Position numbers and translations under genes: made by a program. DNA of 64,000 nucleotides from Ottelia alismoides (Eukaryota > Streptophyta > Magnoliopsida > Alismatales > Hydrocharitaceae), in contig JAZKJV010003372.1 of assembly GCA_037367405.1 (NCBI GenBank), positions 1 to 64,000 on the forward strand, in the 5' to 3' direction. Below are positions 32,972 to 41,399 of the stretch, piece by piece. The notes beneath the pieces are model-generated. The model was not told where the DNA came from. It was given only the letters and a program-made list of their open reading frames with translations, and did no database searches. Position 1 is the first letter of the stretch. Each line of letters opens with the position of its first letter.

Positions 32972-35929
32972 TGATGAATCTCGTATTCATCACTCTAAAT
33001 CTCATTTATTAAGCTCAAATGCCTAAAAATCAACAGCATTCTTGCATCTATTTTGCATAATTAGCATTCATGCATGTTTCCATAAGAATTGCATTTTAGC
33101 ACAAAAATCTGCACAAAATAAGAAGCCAAAAATCCAAGCCAAAATGACTTGTAAATAAGCCTAACTTCCCGGATTTTTAACACATTCAAGCTAACTCCGA
33201 ATAACTCAAAACCACTTCCACTGTGTACATATCACTAATAAGAATAAAGGAAAAATACAAAAAAAATAACTAACCCAAATAAGTGGACCAAAAACCCAAA
33301 CCCTAATTTTAGGATTTTCGGACTAAAAGCCACATATCTTCTACATCCAGTGTCCAATTTAATCCTACTCACTTTTGAACTAATGTGCATTCAATTACCT
33401 TCAAAACAAGACCAAGTTCAAGTGAATCGGAGCTCATATGTGAAAGTTGGGTTTTGGGCCTCTTTTGTACATTGTATATTTTCGCGGTTTTTGACCTTGT
33501 ATTTTATGTATATATTTTCTTAATCAATAAAAATACAAAAAAATTAGAATTAAGTGTCTTTTATTTATCTTTGATTTTTCCAGATTTTTATCGTGTTTAA
33601 AAATGACAAAAAAATTATAAAACCCAAAAATCAAGGTATTCTATGTACATAGGATACCCCAAAAATTCACTTTTTACATTTGACCGATTTTGGTTTTGAT
33701 GTCTTCATGAAAGTTGTAGATCTCGTCGAGACGAGCATTTTTCGTGAAGGAAGTTTTTCGATCCGAGGTCATTTACTATTTATTTTCGATTTTACAAGAT
33801 AATTATTTTCTGAATTTTCTGGTGCTGACACGTGGCAGCCCCAGAGGCCACCACGTGTCAGCCATTTTTGTCTTTATTTATAATTCGTTTTATTAAAAAA
33901 ATTAATAAAAAAAGGGACGCACGTGCGTCGTACGTGCCTCCCCAGGCACGTGCTCCGCACGTGCCTCCAGCGCCTCACACCTTTTGCCGCCACGTGTCAC
34001 ACCATGGGTCGTCCGATCGTGGTCGATCGGACGGCCACTGTGCATCGTCCTCCTCCGAATCTCCTTTCCCCATCTGGCCGCCGCCCCGCGCCACGAATCT
34101 CGCCGCGCCGCCCGCGCGAATCCCGCCGCCACCGCCATCGCCGATCCTCGCAATCACATCCCCTCCTTCGAATCCCCCGCGTATCCCCGTCGATCCCAAT
34201 CAGATCAAGCACCCCAAATCCCGCAAATCTCGCGATCGCCGCCTCCGCGTATCACCCCCGATTCTCCTGCCATCTCCGACCAAGACCCAGTCCTATTTAA
34301 AAACCTCCGCCGCCTCCTTCGCTTTTCATCCGTCGACTGCACAGTGAAGGGGGGGGGCTCGGTGGTGACAGCCCGAGCACCACCCTCCTCGACGAGATCC
34401 GAGCCACCAAGGGGCTCGCCGCAGCACCGCGCCAGCTGCTCCTGCTCCGACTCCGTTCGTCGAGCCCAACGACGCTTCACCGACTCCGCCTCCAAACGCC
34501 GCCACCGACTCCGCAACGACGACCACCGTCCCCGCCGTCTTCGACAACCTCCAGAGGCTCCTCCGCTTCGTCCACACCGGTCGCCCCCTCTCGCGCTCCT
34601 CCGCCTGGGCAGCCACACCTCGCCGCCGGGCTCGAAGCCCGAGGCCCTCCGCGCACGTGCGAGGCACGTGCGCTCGGAGGGAACTTCCCCAGCCACTCCT
34701 CCGCCCGTCCCGGTTCCCTCCGCCGCACTCGCCCCGGCCTCCAGGGCCGAGACCCCGCCACGTGCATCGCACGTGGGGCGGGGGACGTCACCTGACATCA
34801 GCCCCTGGGTCACGTGCCCCGCACGTGACCGCGGGGTTATTTGCGCACAAGCCCCTGGGTTAGCCTTTATTCGCACTTTAGCCCCCGCCCCCAGAGGGCA
34901 CGTGCCACACACGTGCCCCTCTGGAAAATTTGCAGAAACCCCCCTCTGATTCTTGGTAATTGCAAACAAGTCCCCCCACTGCAGTTTTCTTTATTTCTTT
35001 TATTTATTATATTTTGCGTCTGTACCCCTGTGTTCCCCTGTGATTCTAGACCTTTTCTTTACATTATTTAATTAATCTAAAAATAGCATGATGTTGGTTA
35101 ATTGATCCTTTACGCTTTGACATGTTGTGGGTAATTTTGTGATTGATGGTTAATTAATAAATAATTGTTTTGTGAAAATTGGCGTATTTTACCCATTTTC
35201 TGCTCTGAAATTCACAATTAATTAACCGTTGCTCTAAAAATTCTCTAAAAATCACATCTTGTAGAGTTAATTATTCTCAACATTGTGCCCAAAAAGATTT
35301 GCCTGTGCATGCATATTTTATCCTATAAAAATCATTTAGCACATTTTAGTATTTAATTTTTAATAGGTATTAAACCCCACATTTTCGAGGTTTAGGATTT
35401 TTCTGAGATCCGTCACCTAGTGATAGATCTCAGATAATTTTGATCCTTGAAAATAAGTAGGTTTGCTATTTATTAAAATTAAATATTAAAAATCATTTTG
35501 TTTGCATTTAAAAATCCATAAAAAATTCATATTGTATCCAAAAATTCCAAAAAAATTACAGTACATCCATTTCATTATAGTTTACATTGTGGCCAAGTTT
35601 CATATTTTTAGGACAACATTTGAACATTATTTCCATTTATTCCCTAAAATAAGACCAAATTTGCACATGCACCCCTAATTCATTGAAAAATTCCAAAAAA
35701 AAGACCGCTTCGAAAATCGAACGCGAACTTTGATAGACTTAATTCTAGGTTGTTCCTTTGCCTCCTTGTGATCGACCTTGGGACTTGCCCAAGTAAAATA
35801 AACATAAAACCACGATATTAAAAATTGAATAAATCATTTGTGGTATTTTCTTGATCGTTTCCGATTGCCGCCTACAACGCACGACACGATAAAAACACAT
35901 TCTTAAAAGCAGCATTTCCGGATTCGTCA
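32972..35929 (+). repeat. E3 5' LTR
   Basis: Begins TGATGAATCTCGTATTCATCA and ends TTTCCGGATTCGTCA; the ends form an imperfect inverted repeat (TGATGAATC / GATTCGTCA, 8 of 9). U3 is AT-rich. 33824-34918 is GC- and CpG-rich with many ACGTG palindromes; U5 is AT-rich. ORFs of up to 321 codons in the GC-rich part (33984-34949 plus, 34205-34969 minus) overlap each other on both strands and are not accepted as genes. Confidence 0.95.
33824..34918 (+). promoter_or_regulatory. E3 LTR GC-rich promoter block with ACGTG dyads
   Basis: Inverted-repeat pairs: GCTGACACGTGG/CCACGTGTCAGC (33824-33862), GACGCACGTGCGTC (33916-33929), GGCACGTGC/GCACGTGCC (33945-33965), CGTCCGATCG/CGATCGGACG (34010-34033), GCGCACGTGC/GCACGTGCGC (34651-34673), CCACGTGC/GCACGTGG (34758-34776), GGTCACGTGC/GCACGTGACC (34808-34830), GGGCACGTG/CACGTGCCC (34896-34918). 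A TATA-like CTATTTAAAAA is at 34293-34303. CACGTG is the plant G-box core bound by bZIP and bHLH factors. The first three or four dyads lie upstream of the TATA and the rest downstream. Confidence 0.75.
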
Positions 35930-35931
35930 GA

Positions 35932-35949
35932 TGGCGCCGTTGTCGGGGA
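35932..35949 (+). other. E3 primer binding site (tRNA-Asp type)
   Basis: TGGCGCCGTTGTCGGGGA, two bases after the LTR end; 17 of 18 match to the standard Athila PBS. Confidence 0.93.
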
Positions 35950-37009
35950 GGCAAACGGCTTAGATTTTTGTCTGAAAATTTTTGTTCGGTTTTCCGCATT
36001 CGGGTAGTCTGACCCCCGAATTTTTCATTGTAAATTCCATTTTTTTTTCTGCAATTTATTTTCAGCATTTATTTTTCATATTATTTTGAATCACTCTCTT
36101 ACATTTTCTCTCTTATTTTTTTTGCGAGGTACCTTGTATGTGGAGCGGTTTTCAATAACCGACGCAACTTCACCAAAAACCGCAATTAATTTAAGATCGA
36201 GTCGAGTCGTGAGAGAGAGTAGAGTCTAGGTTTTTAATTTCTGCACTTTTAATTTCTGCAATTTTACAGCGGTGTCCATTTGGACTCTCGCGTGTGTAAC
36301 AAGACCTCTAAACTTTATTCTGTGGTGTGTCGTGGCCTGTTTCACTCTCCGGCGAGGGTGGGGCCCGACTTGAGTGGCGAATAGGATAGACCTGCACATA
36401 CGGCTCTCAGAGCATTTACAATTTTTGATTGTGCTCGTAGGATCTTAAGCCACACTTCACTTTAATCGAGACGCACATAGATCGTTCAATTTAGCCAAAA
36501 ATTTAAATCAATTCTTCCCGCTAATAGAACTTTCTGCTTAGGTGCGGTTTTCCATCGGCTTGCATTTCATTTAGAATAATTTTTAAATTCTGTCTAGCAT
36601 CCCACATGGAGATTGCGAGGATTCACTGTAAGTCTTCTCACTGAGCATTCATCATAGTTTTCCGCGTGCATCGGCTTTTCCTGAATTCCTCCCTCTTGTT
36701 TTAAAACATAACTTTAAAGGAAATTGGGACTGGACGGTAGACGTGTATTTGTGCTCATCTAATTTTTCAGTGATCACCTCATTAAAATCGGGACTACTAA
36801 ATATATCTGATTTCAAAGAACCCATAAAATCAAGAATTTTTGCGGGAGAGCAACCCCGACATTGTTTGATTTATCTTGCAGCGAGGAGAGTAACGCACAC
36901 TAGGATAGAGCACAGCTCCAAACCTAAACAGCTCGTCTAAACGGATTGCAAGATTGAATTTATCACCAACTAAAATTGAAAAGATAATAGCCGAAATCTT
37001 ACGGCTTCA
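35950..37009 (+). other. E3 leader
   Basis: Homologous to the E1 leader in scattered blocks: CATGGAGA-TTGCGAGGATTC then CTGTAAGTCTTCTCACT (36606-36642), TTTCACTCTCCGGCGAGGGT, and at the end AGCCG-AAATCTTA-CGGCT (36989-37006) followed by GAGTTGGTGAAATC. No ORF of note. Confidence 0.7.
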
Positions 37010-37549
37010 TTGAGTGAGTTGGTGAAATCAGGGTTGATTTGTGTTTGTATTGGTGTGCGTGAACCGATATCGAAGATCAATAGCCGCACATTTGATAAAA
37101 TTTTCTGTCCCATACAATCATCTCTCTCATCTCTTGATTTTAATCTCATCATGGAAATTTTTCCAAATTTCAGATCCAACCCATCATTTCTCTCAACTCC
37201 TTCAAAAATGACCGAACACCACTACGAAAACAAATCTATGTCGGTTTGGCCCAAATCCACTACTTCCTCTTCGTTTAATCCTCCAACATTTGCGGGAAGC
37301 TTTCAACCGTAGATGACTTCGACCTCATTAAATCCTTTCTCAAATCATCCAACCACACCATCTTGGACTGAACCGCCTTATTCTCACTCTCTCGCCAATG
37401 AAACATTTCAAGATCAAAATCTCTTTAAATCCCATGACTGGCAGAGAACCCAAACCCAGATGGAAAGACATGCACTTAATCGTTGGATTGACCATGACAA
37501 ACCCTTGTCAGACATGATACTCACACAGAGGACTGGACTGAACTCCTAG
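37010..37549 (+). pseudogene. E3 region upstream of main ORF, two stops in one frame
   Basis: One frame is open across 37010-37549 apart from TAG at 37310 and TAG at 37547. It reads MTEHHYENKSMSVWPKSTTS ... SFNPPTFAGSFQP and PTTPSWTEPPYSHSLANETF, rich in Ser/Thr/Pro/Asn. It then connects by a frame change in 37495-37545 to the 702-codon ORF, whose frame is open upstream of its ATG back to about 37510 (ELLDTYKPC before the methionine). It probably represents the original N-terminus of the same protein; ATG 37207 is a plausible original start. No Athila capsid motif is present. Confidence 0.5.
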
Positions 37550-37566
37550 ACACATATAAACCCTGT

Positions 37567-39675
37567 ATGCTGACTCCACAATACCAAGATCTGACTAATC
37601 ATGATCAAAGGATTGAACTCCACTCAGATCAAATACACATGCCTGTATCTTTCGAGCAGCCTCCTTCCATAGATTTTGAGGAGAAATTTTCAAGAAATGA
37701 TCGTATAATGGATATTCCAAGAAATTCTCCTATCCGTACGTACAGAAAAATGGAAGACGGAATTATTGAACAAAATCCGAGTGCTCCCATGATTGATCAT
37801 GAACAAAATTGTGAGGATAATGTTTCGAGGATAAAAACAAGATTTGAATTGATGGAGGATAGATTTCAAAAATTTGCCGACCGAGTAATCTCATTCTATG
37901 GTGGATCGGGTGTAAAACTAAATAAGGAAATGATTGAATCCCATGATAAAAATTTTGAGGATATTCAAAGACCTAGGGATGACTCTAATATCAAAACTTC
38001 TGCTCATTATTCCCATAGGAATGACTATGCCTCTGACCCATACTCTGAATATCAAGGCCCCTTCTCATCTAAGGAAGACACCACATCGCCACACCACACA
38101 GAAAATACAAAAAAATTTGAAATTCCAGAAAATCTCATAAAAGTTGAATCTGAAGAAGATCTGAGGAATTTGGATCCTGCTTTACGGGAAGCACTGGAGA
38201 AATACTTGATTTTTGAACTTCCCATCATAAAGGCCATTGAACACTTCCCTGACCTCAAGAAATTTCTAATGGACAGATTAATCATCAAAAAGTCAGGAAG
38301 GATTAGAACAAAAACTGAAAGACATATCTTGTCAATGGCCTCCTCCTTGGTGTTGAGGAGAAAAACCAAGAGCCGCATAGTGAAGCGGTTGCCCAGATTT
38401 GACTGCGAAATCAAAGATACAATCTTCGCACATGCTCGTATTGATGACGATTCACCGATCAATATCCTCCCGACCTCTGTATTTCACAAACTCAAACTCG
38501 GGCCAATTCGGAAGATACGAGAGATTGTTCAATTGGCAGACCGATCGATAAAAAGTCCGAGAGGAACCATTTCTGTCATCATGAAATTCCAAGGTGCTCC
38601 GCTCAAGGTAGAATTCACGATTATTGATATTGAGCATCAAGGAGAATTCACCCAGTCTCCAATCATTCTCGGAAAATCATTCTTGGCATTGGCCAAGGCG
38701 AGTATCGATTGTGAGACTCGGGAAATAAATTTTACGGCATTGGAATCACTACGATCTGATACAGTCTTTGAGGAACCACGATTTTCTAAGGTAACCCACG
38801 AAGTCCCCAACAACTGCAACCATAAAACGGTAGAAGAGCCCTACCCCACTGCTACACCTGAGATTGCGTTTGTTAATGAGACTATTGGTTTAGAGACTCT
38901 CCCCGATATCTCAATTCCCGCAGCTTTCTACTACGATCCTGAGACATTTGCATGGTCGCACCCTGGAGCAACATATTCTGATTATCTTGACCAAATCCTC
39001 CCAAATCAAGAGTGCACCAACATTCAGGAAACAAAGAACGAACACGTAGCCCAAACACCGACCAAGGAGAAGAATTTTAATGGCTATTCATCTGGGTACT
39101 CAAGTGAACCGACATCTTCACGAAACAAGAAAAAGAAAGTCACCTTTGATCTTTCGGAAGAGGAATCGGTTGATGATCCCTCATCAGGTCCGGAAAAGGT
39201 AGTCTACATGAGTGAAGTCTGTTCAGCATCTCTAAAGCCATATCTTCGCAAGGATCCAAAATTTGATTCTCGTTGGACAACTCCCGTTCCTAATTATTAC
39301 TCATCCAAAGCTGATGCTCCTACCTTTCACAAGTACACTGGAATTATTTCTTATGAAATGACTGAGACTGGAGCATCTGAATATTCATCGGAGGACAAAC
39401 TGATTGATCTTAAAAAGGAACGAATTTTGAGGAAACAATTGAAGAAACAAAAAGACATGAACATCTGGGGTGTGTCCACTTTCAAATACTATTCCTCCGA
39501 GGATAACTCTGATGATGGTTACTTTTCATCTGACTCAAATATTTCATCTACTATCCATCATGATATTTCTGAGGATGACACTGATAATAGTTGGGAATCT
39601 TATGCCTCATCTCCGACTCATCATTACGATCTCCCACCGCAGGCTCACAAGAAGATCAGCCGTAAACCGCCTTAA
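37567..39675 (+). CDS. E3 702-residue protein with degenerate Athila protease-like domain
   Basis: An intact ORF, unusual in this decayed region. Residues 1-200 are polar and unrecognised (QNPSAPMIDHEQNCEDNVSR). About 200-260 parallels the E1 segment before protease (RTKTERHILSMASS against RRKKRHIDQIHML). Residues 285-390 form a retropepsin-like domain: ARIDDDSPINILP where E1 has LLDSGSSINLLP, VQLADRSIKSPRG, and SPIILGKSFLALAKA. The D-S-G triad is D293-D294-D295, so the catalytic Asp is kept but the Gly is lost; proteolysis is unlikely. Residues 400-702 are acidic and Ser/Tyr-rich (EYSSEDKLIDLKKERILRKQ, YYSSEDNSDDGYFSSDS). There is no RT or integrase. Its role is unknown: perhaps an RNA- or gag-interacting factor, or a neutral relic kept open by recent amplification. 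Confidence 0.8.
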   Translation: MLTPQYQDLTNHDQRIELHSDQIHMPVSFEQPPSIDFEEKFSRNDRIMDIPRNSPIRTYRKMEDGIIEQNPSAPMIDHEQNCEDNVSRIKTRFELMEDRFQKFADRVISFYGGSGVKLNKEMIESHDKNFEDIQRPRDDSNIKTSAHYSHRNDYASDPYSEYQGPFSSKEDTTSPHHTENTKKFEIPENLIKVESEEDLRNLDPALREALEKYLIFELPIIKAIEHFPDLKKFLMDRLIIKKSGRIRTKTERHILSMASSLVLRRKTKSRIVKRLPRFDCEIKDTIFAHARIDDDSPINILPTSVFHKLKLGPIRKIREIVQLADRSIKSPRGTISVIMKFQGAPLKVEFTIIDIEHQGEFTQSPIILGKSFLALAKASIDCETREINFTALESLRSDTVFEEPRFSKVTHEVPNNCNHKTVEEPYPTATPEIAFVNETIGLETLPDISIPAAFYYDPETFAWSHPGATYSDYLDQILPNQECTNIQETKNEHVAQTPTKEKNFNGYSSGYSSEPTSSRNKKKKVTFDLSEEESVDDPSSGPEKVVYMSEVCSASLKPYLRKDPKFDSRWTTPVPNYYSSKADAPTFHKYTGIISYEMTETGASEYSSEDKLIDLKKERILRKQLKKQKDMNIWGVSTFKYYSSEDNSDDGYFSSDSNISSTIHHDISEDDTDNSWESYASSPTHHYDLPPQAHKKISRKPP

Positions 39676-39732
39676 TCATCGGCTACCCACCCTCCCTCCC
39701 GACCACATCGGTCTCCTTGTACAGCTTCTTCC

Positions 39733-40095
39733 TCTACTCAGGCCAAGGCCTAAGTATAGGGGGGAACCGATGCCATATGTATATTCCATTTCCCATATCA
39801 CACTCCACCTTCAGATCGACTCGCCTCCTCCCTTCTTTTATACTTAGGCTGACCAAAGCCTAAGTATAGGGGGAACCAACGTCCACCTATACATACCCTC
39901 CTCATTCACATACCCTGACCGCCTCTTTTTCTTTTCTTTTCCGCTCTTCTTCTATACTTAGACTATTCACAGTCTAAGTATAGGGGGGCGATTTTGTAAA
40001 TCTTGTTCTTTGCACTCTCTTACGCTTAGCCCGAGCTATGTCTTCTTTACGCTTCTTGTGCTCTGAGGACACAGCACTCGCTAAGTATAGGGGGG
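39733..40095 (+). repeat. E3 array of four PPT-arm hairpins
   Basis: Inverted repeats at 39733-39764, 39839-39873, 39953-39988 and 40020-40095. Stems include TATACTTAGGCT/AGCCTAAGTATA (6-base loop) and TATACTTAGACT/AGTCTAAGTATA (6-base loop), both perfect 12-bp, each followed by GGGGG(G). The last has TTACGCTTAGC/GCTAAGTATA with a long nested loop, like the fifth hairpin of E2. Confidence 0.88.
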
Positions 40096-41384
40096 TCTGT
40101 ATATATACTTTGTATATATTTTAGCCATACCTCGTACTTGCGCGTAAGTCTATATGTATTTATGGGGTGGGTAATTTTTCTTAAAAAAAAATGTTTTTTC
40201 ACTAACACTGACCTTGCCCAAAAATTTTTGAAAAATGGCTTCTTATTCATTTTTTTTGCATTCAAAAAAAAAATAATAATAATAATAAAATAAAAAAAAA
40301 GAAGAAGTGTCTGCATTTCACACACTCACATTTCATCAAGCATCACATTTGCATATGTGAAAAGTCTTTGGGTTCTGAACCGAGTTATGAGCCGAAACCG
40401 AGAGTGGTCTGGACTTAATCTTAATCCACCTAATTTTCAAAGGAACTTCACCGAGAAATAGGATTTTAGAGTCTTCAGGTCTTTGACTTAATTCTTTGAG
40501 TTCCACATGACAATGTACAGCGTTTGACTCTTAGTGTCTAACCTGGTCTCTTCATTCTGGGTACAACTCTGGAATAGGGAATTAATTTGAACTCTCTCAC
40601 TATGCACTTAGCTCAACTCAGACGGGATGTTGGAAGACTGTGTGAGTTTCTTTTCTGGTAGCGTGGAAATCTAAAGACCGGAGTACGGGTTGAAATAAAG
40701 CTTCGGAAAAGGGATGGACGGCTGGGCACAATTTTTTCTAAGACCCCAAAAAATGTACGGAAACAAAAGATTCTATATCCGTAGGGGCACAACAAGATCC
40801 AAGCAGAACCACCAAAAATTCCAAATACAAAGAAGCAACTACCAAATAAAATCTGACCAAAAAGGTCCAAGCTTCCAGAAACCTGCGGATCTTGGTGGAG
40901 ACTCGGCTGCACTAGCCATCTTCACAAGGAGAGGTGACTACACTGGCCACCCTCCAGTTCTTTTCTCATTCTTCTATCTTCTCCCCCCAATTCGATTGTG
41001 AACACAGCGCGACAGACCTTAGAAGGAAATACCTGACTCCCCGAGGACGAGTTATTGGAGAGGAGGCTTGCGCGGTAGTCCGGCATTCTGGGTGGGAAGA
41101 GCTAAAATATTTCACACACAAGAGTCAGTTATTCAATGTTCAAAGAGTATACTTTGGGAAGATGATTGATCTAAGATGACTTCTGAGCCGAAACTGTAGC
41201 AATGATGTGTAGAACTTGAGGGCTGTTGATTTTAAAATTCTAAGTCTCACAGAAGTTCCGACACACAAATAATCCAAAGGTTGAGTTTAGGTTCACTTTC
41301 ACCTTGAGCTCATGGTCTTGGTTTGGAACCCAATCTCATTTCACCTCATGGCAGTTCTTTTTGATGCTCAGGGACGAGCATGGT
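40096..41384 (+). other. E3 3' untranslated region
   Basis: Colinear with E2 18149-19738. It includes an A/T run with AATAAT repeats (40262-40300), TTTTTTCTAAGACCCC (40733-40748) and CTATATCCGTAGGGGCACAA (40771-40790). Short ORFs occur on plus (40714-41001, ending GDYTGHPPVLFSFFYLL-) and minus (40613-40912); the similarity to E2 is at nucleotide level and does not prove translation. Confidence 0.6.
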
Positions 41385-41399
41385 TTAAGTATAGGGGGA
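41385..41399 (+). other. E3 polypurine tract
   Basis: TTAAGTATAGGGGGA abuts the 3' LTR start at 41400. It has the same AAGTATAGGGGG as the hairpin 3' arms. Confidence 0.9.

Noticed and set aside
33984..34969. Long overlapping ORFs on both strands (321 codons plus, 254 codons minus) in the E3 LTR, repeated in the 3' LTR at 42259-43500
   Set aside because: They lie in a GC-rich promoter/R region, overlap in five frames, are Arg/Pro-rich, and differ by frameshifts between the two LTR copies (a G-run and a C-run differ in length). Composition explains them.
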